Below, one piece after another: positions 7,813-17,171 of a stretch of DNA of 55,977 bases. The notes under the pieces are model-generated. The model was not told where the DNA came from. It was given only the letters and a program-made list of their open reading frames with translations, and ran no database searches. Numbering within the stretch: position 1 is the stretch's first letter; each line of letters starts with the position of its first letter. The translations under genes and the position numbers were made by a program. The DNA comes from Pseudomonas lini (GTDB lineage: Bacteria > Pseudomonadota > Gammaproteobacteria > Pseudomonadales > Pseudomonadaceae): the NCBI RefSeq assembly GCF_030812475.1, contig NZ_JAUSSR010000023.1:1-55977 (forward strand), written 5' to 3'.

Positions 7813-10800
7813 TCAGTTCTCCTCGATATCGGTCGGCAGGGGACGCGGCAAATCATCGCCGCTTGAACCATCGAGCCAGTCGACTTTGGCCATTTTGCGC
7901 ACCACGACGAATTCATCGCGGTTGCAACCGACCGTGCCGTAATAGTTGAAACCGTAGGCCTGCTGGGCATAGCCGCCGATCATGTGGGTCGGTTTGAGCA
8001 CAACGCGGGTGACCGAGTTGTGGTGCCCGCCACGGGTCTTGGTGGTTTCCGAACCGGGCACGTTCACGATCCGTTCCTGGGCGTGGTACATCATCACCAT
8101 GCCGTCCTTGACCCGTTGGCTGACCACCGCACGGGCGGTCAGTGCACCGTTGATGTTGAAGCACTCGATCCAGTCGTTGTCCTCGATCCCGGCGCGCTTC
8201 GCGTCGTTCTCCGACAGCCAGACGATCGGCCCGCCACGGCTGAGGGTCAGCATCAGCAGGTTGTCGCTGTAGGTGCTGTGAATGCCCCATTTCTGGTGCG
8301 GGGTGATCCAGTTCAGGACGATTTCGATCTCGCCGTTGCTGCGCTTGCCCTTCACCCCTTCGATGGTGCGGGTGTTGACCGGCGGCCGGTAACTCATCAG
8401 TTGCTCGCCGAACGCCTGCATCCACGGATGATCCTGGTAGAACTGCTGGCGACCGGTGATGGTGCGCCATGGGATCCCTTCATGGACGTTGGTGTAGCCG
8501 GCGTTGTAGCTGACGTGATCGTCTTCGAGACCCGACCAGGTCGGGCTGGAAATGATCTTGCGCGGCTGGGCCTGAATGTCGCGGAACCGTATCGCCTCGT
8601 GGGCCTTGGACAGCGCCAGGTGGCTGTGGTCGATGCCGGTGAACTCCGACAGCGCGGCCCAGGCCTTGACCGCTACCTGGCCGTTGGTTTCCGGCGCCAG
8701 CGACAGAATCACTTCAGCGGCGTCGATGGCCGTGTCGATTTTCGGACGGCCGTGGCTGATACCGGCATCGCCTTCTTTGTGATTGAGTTCACCGAGGAAT
8801 TTCACTTCGTCTTCGGTGTTCCAGTTGATGCCTTTGCCGCCGTTGCCGTTTTTCTCCAGCAATGGCCCGAGGGACGAAAACTGCTTGTAGATGTTCGGGT
8901 AGTCACGCTCCACCACGTGCAGGTTCGGTGCGTTCTTGCCCGGCTCCGGTGCCACGCCAGCGCTTTTCCAGTCGGTGCCGCCAAAGGGTTGGGCCAGTTC
9001 GCCGACGCTGTCGTGCATCAACGGGATGGTCACCAGGTCCTTTTCAACGCCCAGGTGCCCTTCGGACATGCTGGAAAACGCCTTGGCGATGCCTTTGTAG
9101 ATTTCCCAGTCGGAACGCGATTCCCACGCCGGGTCGATCGCTGCCGACAACGGGTGAATGAACGGGTGCATGTCCGAGGTGTTCATGTCGTCTTTTTCGT
9201 ACCAGGTCGCGGTCGGCAACACGATGTCGGAATAGACGCAGGTCGAGGACATGCGGAAGTCCAGCGTGGTGACCAGATCGAGCTTGCCAATGGCGCCCTC
9301 GTCCACCCATTCGGCTTCTTCGGGTTTGCAGTCGCCGACCTGGCCGATGTCTTCGTTCATCACCCCGTTCTTGGTGCCGAGCAGGTACTTGAGCATGTAC
9401 TCGTGGCCTTTGCCCGAGGAGCCCAGCAGGTTGGAACGCCAGATGAACATGTTGCGCGGGAAGTTCACCGGACTGTCCGGCTGTTCGCAGGAGAAGCGCA
9501 GCGAACCGTCCTGCAGCGACTTGACCACATAGTCTTTCGGGTCCATGCCGGCCGCAGCCGCGTCACGGCAAATGTGCAAAGGGTTAGTGTTCAGTTGCGG
9601 TGCGCTGGGCAACCAGCCGGCGCGTTCGGCGCGGATGTTGTAGTCCAGCGCATGCTCAGGGAATTGTGATTTATCTGCCAATGGCGAGAGCACGTCGTGC
9701 ATGCTCATTTTCTCGTGGCGCCACTGCGAACTGTGGGCGTAGAAGAAGCTGGTGCCGTTCATTTGACGTGGCGGGCGGTTCCAGTCCAGGCCGAACGCCA
9801 GGGGCAGCCAGCCGCATTGCGGACGGAGTTTTTCCTGACCGACATAGTGCGCCCAACCGCCACCGGTCTGGCCGACACAGCCGCAGAGCATGAGCATGTT
9901 GATCAGCCCGCGGTAGTTCATGTCCATGTGGTACCAGTGGTTCATCGCCGCGCCGACGATGATCATCGAGCGGCCCTTGGTCTTGTCGGCGTTGTCGGCG
10001 AACTCACGGGCAATCTGGATGGCTTTCTCGCGGCTGACGCCGGTGATCTGCTCCTGCCATGCCGGGGTGCCGGGCACCGAGGCGTCGTCGTAATCCTTGG
10101 CCACGTTGTCGCCGCCGAGGCCGCGATCGATGGCCAGGTTGGCGGCCGACAGGTCGAACACGGTGGCGACTTTGGCCACGCTGCCATCCGCCAGCACCAC
10201 GTTATGCACTGGCACACGGCGGTATTGCACGGCATCGCCGGCCACATGCTGGAAGTGTTCGTGGGACTCGCCGGCAAAATACGGGAACGCCACTTCGGCG
10301 ACGTCGCCGCCGATCAGGCTCAGCTTCAGATCGATCTCGCGGCCTTCGCCGCCTTCACGGGGCAGGATGTTCCACTTGCCCTTCTCGCCCCAGCGATAAC
10401 CGATGGAACCCTGAGGGGACACCAGTTCGCCGCTGACATCGAGGGCGATGGTTTTCCATTCCGGGTTGTTTTCCTGGCCGAGGTTGTCGGTCAGGTCACT
10501 GGCCCGCAGGAAGCGGTCCGGCTGGTAACCGGCACCGGGTGCCTTGTCGACCATTTGCTTGAGCAGCACCAGCACTGGCAAATCGGTGAAGCGCTTGGCG
10601 TAGTCGGTGAAATAGGCGCTCGGTTTGTCCAGGTGGAATTCTTTGAAGATCACATGGTTGAACGCCTGGGCCAGCGCCGCATCGGTGCCTTGTTTAGGGT
10701 TCAGCCACAGGTCGGTGAGCTTGGCGACTTCCGAGTAGTCCGGGGTGATCGCTACCGTCTTGGTGCCCTTGTAGCGGACTTCGGTAAAGAAGTGCGCGTC

Positions 10801-11586
10801 CGGAGTCCGGGTCTGCGGGACGTTGGAGCCCCAGGCAATGATGTAGTTGGAGTTGTACCAGTCGGCCGATTCCGGCACGTCGGTCTGCTCGCCCCACACC
10901 ATGGGCGAGGCCGGTGGCAGGTCGCAGTACCAGTCGTAGAAACTCAGGCAGGCACCGCCGATCAGCGACAGGTAACGCGAACCAGCCGCATAGCTGACCA
11001 TCGACATGGCCGGAATCGGCGAGAAGCCGACGATCCGGTCCGGGCCGTATTGCTTGATGGTGTAGACGTTAGCCGCCGCAATGATCTCGTTGACTTCTTC
11101 CCAGTTGGAACGAATGAAGCCACCCATGCCGCGCTTGCTTTTATAGGAGTCGGCCTTGACCTTGTCCTCGACGATGCTGGCCCAGGCTTCGACCGGCGCC
11201 ATGGTTTGCCGCGCATCGCGCCAGAGCTTGAGCAACGGCTTGCGGATTTTCGGGTACTTGAGGCGGTTGGCGCTGTAGATGTACCAGCTGTAGCTGGCAC
11301 CACGGGGGCAGCCACGGGGCTCATGGTTCGGCAGATCGTTACGGGTACGCGGGTAGTCGGTCTGCTGGGTTTCCCAGGTGATCAAGCCGTTCTTGACGTA
11401 GATTTTCCACGAGCAGGAGCCGGTGCAGTTCACCCCGTGGGTGGAACGCACGATCTTGTCGTACTGCCAGCGCGAACGGTAGACGTTCTCCCAGTCGCGG
11501 GACTCTTTGCGAGTCTCGCCATGACCATCGGAAAACTCGTTTTGCTTGCGATTGAAAAACCGCAATTGATCCAGTAAATGACTCAC
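7813..11586 (-). CDS. narG: Respiratory nitrate reductase alpha subunit NarG
   Basis: NarG is the Mo-bisMGD catalytic subunit that reduces nitrate to nitrite on the cytoplasmic face. At 1257 residues it has the normal length. The FS0 cluster ligands H50, C54 and C58 appear in THGVNCTGSCSW, and the N-terminal KESRDWENVYRSRWQYDK stretch, including the vestigial Tat-like RSRW region, is typical. Conserved molybdopterin-binding segments follow (PQTRTPDAHFF; IVGAAMNHWYHMD). It is preceded by narK2 with a 69-bp gap that holds no recognisable Dnr box, so it is transcribed with narK1K2. Confidence 0.98.
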   Translation of the reverse strand: MSHLLDQLRFFNRKQNEFSDGHGETRKESRDWENVYRSRWQYDKIVRSTHGVNCTGSCSWKIYVKNGLITWETQQTDYPRTRNDLPNHEPRGCPRGASYSWYIYSANRLKYPKIRKPLLKLWRDARQTMAPVEAWASIVEDKVKADSYKSKRGMGGFIRSNWEEVNEIIAAANVYTIKQYGPDRIVGFSPIPAMSMVSYAAGSRYLSLIGGACLSFYDWYCDLPPASPMVWGEQTDVPESADWYNSNYIIAWGSNVPQTRTPDAHFFTEVRYKGTKTVAITPDYSEVAKLTDLWLNPKQGTDAALAQAFNHVIFKEFHLDKPSAYFTDYAKRFTDLPVLVLLKQMVDKAPGAGYQPDRFLRASDLTDNLGQENNPEWKTIALDVSGELVSPQGSIGYRWGEKGKWNILPREGGEGREIDLKLSLIGGDVAEVAFPYFAGESHEHFQHVAGDAVQYRRVPVHNVVLADGSVAKVATVFDLSAANLAIDRGLGGDNVAKDYDDASVPGTPAWQEQITGVSREKAIQIAREFADNADKTKGRSMIIVGAAMNHWYHMDMNYRGLINMLMLCGCVGQTGGGWAHYVGQEKLRPQCGWLPLAFGLDWNRPPRQMNGTSFFYAHSSQWRHEKMSMHDVLSPLADKSQFPEHALDYNIRAERAGWLPSAPQLNTNPLHICRDAAAAGMDPKDYVVKSLQDGSLRFSCEQPDSPVNFPRNMFIWRSNLLGSSGKGHEYMLKYLLGTKNGVMNEDIGQVGDCKPEEAEWVDEGAIGKLDLVTTLDFRMSSTCVYSDIVLPTATWYEKDDMNTSDMHPFIHPLSAAIDPAWESRSDWEIYKGIAKAFSSMSEGHLGVEKDLVTIPLMHDSVGELAQPFGGTDWKSAGVAPEPGKNAPNLHVVERDYPNIYKQFSSLGPLLEKNGNGGKGINWNTEDEVKFLGELNHKEGDAGISHGRPKIDTAIDAAEVILSLAPETNGQVAVKAWAALSEFTGIDHSHLALSKAHEAIRFRDIQAQPRKIISSPTWSGLEDDHVSYNAGYTNVHEGIPWRTITGRQQFYQDHPWMQAFGEQLMSYRPPVNTRTIEGVKGKRSNGEIEIVLNWITPHQKWGIHSTYSDNLLMLTLSRGGPIVWLSENDAKRAGIEDNDWIECFNINGALTARAVVSQRVKDGMVMMYHAQERIVNVPGSETTKTRGGHHNSVTRVVLKPTHMIGGYAQQAYGFNYYGTVGCNRDEFVVVRKMAKVDWLDGSSGDDLPRPLPTDIEEN

Positions 11587-11655
11587 GGTGTAGTCCTCTC
11601 AGGCTTTGTCGCGGAGTCTGTGCCCCGCCCACGCAATGGTTGGATTCGGCTCGAT

Positions 11656-13053
11656 TCAGCAGGGTGTCGCGGCGCCTTTGCGCGCGTACCACCACCACGT
11701 CACGACGATGCAGCTCAGGTAAAAGCCGACGAACATGTAGAAGGCCATCTCCGGGCCGCCGGTCAGGGCCATCGAAGAGCCGAAGGATTTGGGAATGAAG
11801 AACGCACCGAAGGCGCCCATGGCCGAGCTGAAGCCCAGGACCGCGGCAGACTCTTTGCCGGCATTCTTCAGCGCTTGTTCGCGCACGGCGGGTGGTTTTC
11901 CGGCCGAGGCTTTTTCGTGCTGGGTGCGGAAGATCACCGGGATCATGCGGAAGGTGGAGCCATTGCCGATGCCAGTGGTGATGAACAGCAGCATGAACAT
12001 GCCGAGGTAGCCGTAGAAGTTGCCGGGCTCACCGTTCTGCGGCAGGAAGTGCATGACGCCGAAGACCATCACGATCATCGCCACGAAATTCCACAAGGTC
12101 ACTTTCGCGCCGCCGAGCTTGTCCGCCAGCCAGCCGCCCAATGGGCGTACCAGCGCACCCACCAACGGGCCGAGGAAGGCGAATTTCAAGGCGATGACAT
12201 CAGGGAACGAGGTTTTGATCAGCAGCGGAAACGCGGCGGAGAAACCGATGAACGAACCGAAGGTCGCCAGGTACAACCAGCACATCAGCCAGTTGTGTTT
12301 GCGTTTGAAGATCACCGCCTGCTCGCTAAAAGAAGCGCGGGCACTGGACAGGTCATTCATGCCGAACCAGGCCAGCACCGTCACCAGGACAATGAACGGC
12401 ACCCAGATGAAGCCGGCGTTCTGCAACCACAACTGGCCGCCATCCGGCAGTGCTTGCGGCGAGCCACCCATGAAGCCGAACACGCCGAAGGTAATCACCA
12501 GCGGCACACAGAACTGCATCACCGAGACGCCCAGGTTACCCAGCCCGGCATTGAGGCCAAGGGCCGTGCCTTGCTGCGACTTGGGGTAGAAGAAGCTGAT
12601 GTTGGACATGCTCGAGGCAAAGTTGCCGCCACCAAAACCGCAGAGCAAGGCAATCAACACGAACACGCTGTAGGAGGTGCTCGGGTCCTGCACGGCGAAG
12701 CCCATCCAGATCGAAGGCAACAACAGCGATGCGGTGCTCAGGGCGGTCCAGCGACGGCCGCCGAAGATCGGTACCATAAAGGAATAGAAGACGCGCAAGG
12801 TCGCCCCGGACAGCCCCGGCAACGCCGCCAGCCAGAACAGCTGGTCGGTGGTGAAGCTGAAGCCGATGGCGTTCAAGCGCACGATCACCGTGCTCCAGAC
12901 CATCCACACCGCAAAGGCCAACAACAGTGCAGGAATGGAAATCCACAAGTTGCGCGTGGCGGTCTGTTTACCGCTACGCCCCCAGAATGCTGGGTCCTCG
13001 GGGCGCCAGTCATGAATGACCGGGCCTTTGTCAGGCTTTTGCAGAACGGACAT
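11656..13053 (-). CDS. narK2: Nitrate/nitrite transporter NarK2 (MFS)
   Basis: This MFS permease of the nitrate/nitrite porter family has 465 residues and about 12 membrane spans. The two family signatures are visible as glycine-rich segments (CGFGGGNFASSMSNISFFYPKSQQG and TGIGNGSTFRMIPVIF). An N-terminal cytoplasmic extension (HDWRPEDPAFWG) marks the NarK2 type, which in P. aeruginosa serves as the main nitrate/nitrite antiporter for respiration. The start overlaps the narK1 end by 23 bp, and AGGAGA precedes the ATG. Confidence 0.93.
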   Translation of the reverse strand: MSVLQKPDKGPVIHDWRPEDPAFWGRSGKQTATRNLWISIPALLLAFAVWMVWSTVIVRLNAIGFSFTTDQLFWLAALPGLSGATLRVFYSFMVPIFGGRRWTALSTASLLLPSIWMGFAVQDPSTSYSVFVLIALLCGFGGGNFASSMSNISFFYPKSQQGTALGLNAGLGNLGVSVMQFCVPLVITFGVFGFMGGSPQALPDGGQLWLQNAGFIWVPFIVLVTVLAWFGMNDLSSARASFSEQAVIFKRKHNWLMCWLYLATFGSFIGFSAAFPLLIKTSFPDVIALKFAFLGPLVGALVRPLGGWLADKLGGAKVTLWNFVAMIVMVFGVMHFLPQNGEPGNFYGYLGMFMLLFITTGIGNGSTFRMIPVIFRTQHEKASAGKPPAVREQALKNAGKESAAVLGFSSAMGAFGAFFIPKSFGSSMALTGGPEMAFYMFVGFYLSCIVVTWWWYARKGAATPC

Positions 13054-14335
13054 GTTCTTCTCCTAGGGCAATGCTGGAAATCGGGGACGGGGTCAGCGCC
13101 GGCGCTTTACCCAGCACCGGGCTTTTGCGGATTTCGCTGAAGTACATCCAGGTGAGGGAGACCCAGACCACGCCGTACATCAACATGAAGCAGGAAGAGC
13201 GCACGCCGGTGAGGTCCACCAGGGCGCCGAACAGGATCGGCAGGACGAAACCGCCCAGGCCACCGGCGAGGCCGACGATGCCGGACACCGCGCCCATGTT
13301 GTTCGGATAGTCGTTGGCGATGTACTTGAAAACCGAGGCCTTGCCGAACGCGAAGGCGATGCCCATGACGAACAGCAGCACGGTGAACAGCGCGGGGTTG
13401 AGGCCGATGTGGAAATCCACCGGGCCGCTAATGGTCTGCACTTGCAGTTGGGTTTGCGGGTATGAGAGCAGGAACAGGCAGACCCAGCTGACCCACAACA
13501 CCCACCAGGTCACGCTTTGCGCACCCCAGCGATCCGACATCCAGCCGCCGACGGCACGCAGCACGCCACCGGGCAGGGAGAAACAGGCCGCCAGCAGCGC
13601 CGCGCTTTGCAGGCTGAAACCGTATTCCTGCACGTAGTACTTGGTCATCCACAGGGCCAGGGCGACGTAGCCACCGAAGACGATCGAGTAGTACTGGCAG
13701 TAGCGCCACACCGCAGGGTCCTTCAGTGAGCACAATTGCTCCCGCAAAGTTGCGCCAGTGGCACTACGGTGGTCCTTGTTTTCGGCGCTGAGGAACCAGA
13801 ACAACAACGCAGTAATAAAGAGGATCGCGCTGAAGACCTTTGGCACCAGCTGCCAGCTGCCGGCAGCGATCAGCGCCGGGGCGAGAAACTTGGTCACTGC
13901 GGCCCCGGCATTCCCGGCGCCGAAGATACCCATGGCGAAGCCCTGGTTCTCCTTGTCGAACCATTTGGCGACGTAGGCAATTCCGACCGAGAACGAGCCG
14001 CCGGCCAGGCCGACGAACAAGCCCAGCACCAGGAACTGCCAGTAGGCCGTGGCGTGGCTGATCAGGTACAGCGGAGCGACGCAGGACAGCATCAGCAGGA
14101 AGAACACGCTGCGCCCGCCAAAGCGGTCGGTCAGCAGGCCCAGCGGCAACCGCACCAGCGAGCCGGTCAACACCGGGGTCGCGGCCAACAGGCCGAACTG
14201 GGTTTCGTTGAGCTGGAGAAGGTCCTTGATCGGCACCCCGAGCACGGCAAACATCATCCAGACCATGAAACAGACAGTGAAGGCCAGCGTGCTCATGCCC
14301 AGCACCAGGCCTTGTCGTACACGGGGTTGGGTCAC
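13031..14335 (-). CDS. narK1: Nitrate transporter NarK1 (MFS)
   Basis: First gene of the nar operon. The 434-residue MFS protein is of the NarK1 type, which in the family is thought to work as a nitrate/proton symporter. Signatures include FGLLAATPVLTGSLVRLPLG, the MFS loop LTDRFGGRS and the glycine-rich GLFVGLAGGSFSVGIAYVAKW. The promoter region holds an Anr/Dnr box 59 bp before the ATG and a NarL palindrome further upstream, shared with divergent narX. Confidence 0.93.
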   Translation of the reverse strand: MTQPRVRQGLVLGMSTLAFTVCFMVWMMFAVLGVPIKDLLQLNETQFGLLAATPVLTGSLVRLPLGLLTDRFGGRSVFFLLMLSCVAPLYLISHATAYWQFLVLGLFVGLAGGSFSVGIAYVAKWFDKENQGFAMGIFGAGNAGAAVTKFLAPALIAAGSWQLVPKVFSAILFITALLFWFLSAENKDHRSATGATLREQLCSLKDPAVWRYCQYYSIVFGGYVALALWMTKYYVQEYGFSLQSAALLAACFSLPGGVLRAVGGWMSDRWGAQSVTWWVLWVSWVCLFLLSYPQTQLQVQTISGPVDFHIGLNPALFTVLLFVMGIAFAFGKASVFKYIANDYPNNMGAVSGIVGLAGGLGGFVLPILFGALVDLTGVRSSCFMLMYGVVWVSLTWMYFSEIRKSPVLGKAPALTPSPISSIALGEEHVRSAKA

Positions 14336-14393
14336 GATGCTCTCCAGTCAGTTAGCCACGGCTGCAGACTAGAGAGGCCGACCCCGCAAAAAC

Positions 14394-14407
14394 TTGATCC
14401 ATGTCAA
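14394..14407 (-). promoter_or_regulatory. Anr/Dnr box for narK1K2GHJI
   Basis: TTGATCCATGTCAA matches TTGAT-N4-RTCAA. Its centre at 14400.5 predicts a transcription start near 14359, 24 bp before the narK1 ATG. Confidence 0.85.
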
Positions 14408-14445
14408 CGTAGTCCATGGGGGCACAGGCCTATGCTTGTGCGGTC

Positions 14446-14461
14446 TACCTCCAAGGAGGTA
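14446..14461. promoter_or_regulatory. NarL 7-2-7 binding site between narK1 and narX
   Basis: TACCTCCAAGGAGGTA is a perfect inverted pair of NarL heptamers (TACYYMT-like) with a 2-bp gap, the arrangement NarL prefers. It sits about 45 bp upstream of the Dnr box for narK1, and the narX start lies about 180 bp on the other side. A lone half-site AGAGGTA lies at 14552. The remaining sequence of the 303-bp gap shows nothing else I can identify. Confidence 0.8.
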
Positions 14462-14638
14462 GTCGTGCAAAGGCTTGAAACCCTCGTTTTATCAGGGGCT
14501 TGAGCTTTTCTTCCGAGGTTTTTGCTGACAGGGATCAGTCGACAACTCTTTAGAGGTAGCGCGCCCGGGATTGGCGGCAAACCTCGCTCTGGTGCGCCAC
14601 ATGTTCTGTTTTCCTGATTGTTCCCGGGACCTGCGTTG

Positions 14639-16441
14639 ATGATTCGCTGGTTGCGCAGCTCCCTGCCCGCCCGCGCCGGCCTGGCGGTGATCCTGATCGC
14701 CGTGCTCGCCCTCGCCAGCTCATTGAGCGCCGGCCTGATCGCCTGGTTCAGCCAGGGTGATGCGGCGGCGATCAACACCGCGGGCTCGGTGCGCATGGAG
14801 ACCTACCACCTGAGCTGGAAACTGGCGGCAGGTGCCTCCAGGGAAGACATCACTAGCATTGCCGACAGCCTGCAAAATCGCCTCAACAGCCATTCACTCA
14901 AGGCGGTGCTGGAAGATGGTCCGAACACCGCGTTGCAAATCAGCTACGGGCAAATCCAGCACTACTGGAACGAGGAGTTGCGCCCGGCACTGGAACGCGA
15001 CGATGGTGCCGCTTTTCAAGCCAAAGCCCTGCCCTTCGTTGAGCAACTGAATCAGTTCGTCCATCTGCTACAGCGCCAAAGCGAACAAAAGCAAGGCTGG
15101 CAACAGGTGATCCAGGGCATGGCCTTGTTCACCACCCTGTTCGTCCTGCTGATCGGGTTATACGAATTGCAGTATGGGGTCGTCATGCCCCTGAAAGAGT
15201 TGGTGGACGCCACCCAGCGCTTTCGTCGCGGTGATTTCAAGGTGCGGGTCAATCATCAGTCCCGGGATGAACTGGGCCAGTTGGCCATGAGTTTCAACGC
15301 CATGGCCGAGACCATCGAAGAATCGCACCGCACCCTGGAGAGTCAGGTCAGGCAAAAAACCCTGAACCTGCAGCAAGCCAACGCCGCCCTCGAGCTGCTG
15401 TATCAGAGCAGCCGTAGCCTGGCCACACGCCTGGCCAATGCCGAAGGCCTGGATGAGTTGATCCGGCGCTTCCAGCAACGCCTGCCGGGCTTGCGCCTGT
15501 CGCTGTGCCTGCAAGGGCAATCCCAGGCGCCGGCCCAGCAGTTGCTCGCCCTGCATGGTGCGAACATCCGCGAGGTCTGCGCCAGCAGCGATTGCGCCAC
15601 CTGCCAGAAGCACCATGAAACCAGCCCGCAAACCTTCAGCATCAGCAATCAGGGCAACGAGCTGGGTGAACTCAAGGCGCATTTTGTCGACGGCCATCCC
15701 CCGCAAGCCTGGGAAACCCAACTGATCCAGGCCCTGGCCAACCTGATCGGCACGTCGCTCTCGCTCAAGCGCCAGCGGGAGCAGGATCACCGCCTGCTGC
15801 TGCTGGACGAACGCACGATCATCGCCCGCGAGCTGCATGACTCACTGGCCCAGGCCCTGTCCTACATGAAGCTGCAGGTCAGCCGCCTGCAGACCCTGAT
15901 GCGCCGTGGCGAACCGGTGGAGACCCTGGAAAACGTCACGGCGGAGCTGCGTGAAGGGCTGAACAATGCCTACCGCCAGTTACGCGAGCTGCTGACCACC
16001 TTTCGCTTGCAGATCCACGACGCGGGGCTGGTGCAGGAACTCAAGGACACCGCCGAGGAGTTTTCCCGGCGCGGGGAGTTCCAGGTGCACCTGCACGTCG
16101 ATGCCCTGGCCTTCCAGCTATCGGCCAGCGAGCAGATCCACATTTTGCAGATCACCCGCGAGGCGCTCTCCAACTGCCTGCGCCACGCCCATGCGCAAAG
16201 CGCCTGGCTCGAACTGCGTCAGGACGGTGAAACCGTCAGGCTCAGCGTCGAAGACGACGGGCGCGGTTTCAGCGGCAAGGTCGATCAGCGCGAACACCAC
16301 GGCCTGAACATCATGGATGAGCGGGCGCGCAGCTTGCGCGGCCAATTGCAGATTATTTCCAGGGCGCCCCAGGGCACCCGCGTCCAACTGGAATTCCGCC
16401 CGGAGTTTCTTGGGCAGCAAACAGAAGGTAGCGTCCCATGA
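14639..16441 (+). CDS. narX: Nitrate/nitrite sensor histidine kinase NarX
   Basis: This membrane kinase senses periplasmic nitrate and phosphorylates NarL. It has TM1 at about residues 12-36, the P-box nitrate-binding segment (AAINTAGSVRMETYHLSW, about 43-60), TM2 near 165-185, a HAMP domain, a central region with a Cys cluster (CASSDCATCQKHH), the HisKA_3 phospho-acceptor H400 in ARELHDSLAQAL, and an ATPase domain with DDGRGFSG. ATG 14639 is favoured over an in-frame TTG at 14618; neither has a strong SD. It overlaps narL by 4 bp (ATGA). Confidence 0.95.
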   Translation: MIRWLRSSLPARAGLAVILIAVLALASSLSAGLIAWFSQGDAAAINTAGSVRMETYHLSWKLAAGASREDITSIADSLQNRLNSHSLKAVLEDGPNTALQISYGQIQHYWNEELRPALERDDGAAFQAKALPFVEQLNQFVHLLQRQSEQKQGWQQVIQGMALFTTLFVLLIGLYELQYGVVMPLKELVDATQRFRRGDFKVRVNHQSRDELGQLAMSFNAMAETIEESHRTLESQVRQKTLNLQQANAALELLYQSSRSLATRLANAEGLDELIRRFQQRLPGLRLSLCLQGQSQAPAQQLLALHGANIREVCASSDCATCQKHHETSPQTFSISNQGNELGELKAHFVDGHPPQAWETQLIQALANLIGTSLSLKRQREQDHRLLLLDERTIIARELHDSLAQALSYMKLQVSRLQTLMRRGEPVETLENVTAELREGLNNAYRQLRELLTTFRLQIHDAGLVQELKDTAEEFSRRGEFQVHLHVDALAFQLSASEQIHILQITREALSNCLRHAHAQSAWLELRQDGETVRLSVEDDGRGFSGKVDQREHHGLNIMDERARSLRGQLQIISRAPQGTRVQLEFRPEFLGQQTEGSVP

Positions 16442-17085
16442 ACCCGACCCCGCGACACCGAATCCTGCTGGTCGACGACCATCCGATGATGCGTCACGGC
16501 ATCCGCCAGATGCTCGAGCTTGAAGATGATTTCGAGATCGTCGGCGAAGCCAGCCACGGCGAAGAAGCCCTCACCTTGATCGAGCCGCTGCGACCGGACC
16601 TGGTGCTGCTCGACAACAACATGCCGCAAATGAACGGCATCGAAACCCTGCGTCAATTGCGGGCGATGCACTACAGCGGCAAGGTGCTGCTGTTCACGGT
16701 CTCGGACGCCGAGGACGATATTCGCGACGCACTGCGCCTGGACGCCGACGGCTACCTGCTCAAGGACATGGAGCCGGAACTGTTGGTGCAGTACATCCGC
16801 GATGCCTTGCACGGAGCGCTGGTGATCAGCCCGGGCCTGACCCAGGTCATGGCCCAGGCGCTGCGCTCCCCCCCGCGCCAGGCCGTGGTGGAGCTGACCG
16901 AGCGTGAACGCCAGGTACTGAAAACCATCGCCAGCGGCTTCAGCAACAAGGTCATCGGGCACAAGCTGGGCATCACCGAAGGCACGGTCAAGGTTCACGT
17001 CAAGAACCTGCTGCACAAACTCGGCTTGCGCTCGCGGGTCGAGGCGGCGGTGTGGGCCATGGAGCACCTGCGCAGTGCGGGCTAA
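16438..17085 (+). CDS. narL: Nitrate/nitrite response regulator NarL
   Basis: NarL is the DNA-binding partner of NarX. The 215-residue protein has a receiver domain (LLVDDHPMMRHG; phospho-acceptor D59 in VLLDNNMP) and a C-terminal LuxR-type HTH (TERERQVLKTIASGFSNKVI, then TEGTVKVHVKNLL). Three 7-2-7 heptamer palindromes in this window (14446, 17092, 22615) are probable targets. Confidence 0.95.
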   Translation: MNPTPRHRILLVDDHPMMRHGIRQMLELEDDFEIVGEASHGEEALTLIEPLRPDLVLLDNNMPQMNGIETLRQLRAMHYSGKVLLFTVSDAEDDIRDALRLDADGYLLKDMEPELLVQYIRDALHGALVISPGLTQVMAQALRSPPRQAVVELTERERQVLKTIASGFSNKVIGHKLGITEGTVKVHVKNLLHKLGLRSRVEAAVWAMEHLRSAG

Positions 17086-17091
17086 GGGACA

Positions 17092-17107
17092 TGCCTCTTT
17101 CGAGGTA
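17092..17107 (+). promoter_or_regulatory. NarL 7-2-7 binding site before the dnrE-like gene
   Basis: TGCCTCTTTCGAGGTA is a near-perfect inverted heptamer pair with a 2-bp gap, 65 bp before the regulator gene at 17172. No Anr/Dnr box is seen in this 86-bp gap. Confidence 0.7.
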
Positions 17108-17171
17108 GACCTGCAGAGGCATAGGGCAATAGCCTCGTGCTCTTTACTATGACCGTCAGCGGAGGTACGCC

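Noticed and set aside
14552..14558. AGAGGTA as a second full NarL site before narX
   Set aside because: Only one heptamer is present, with no inverted partner at 2 bp; kept as a possible half-site only.
17161..17167. GGAGGTA as a NarL half-site
   Set aside because: It is placed as the ribosome binding site of the gene at 17172.
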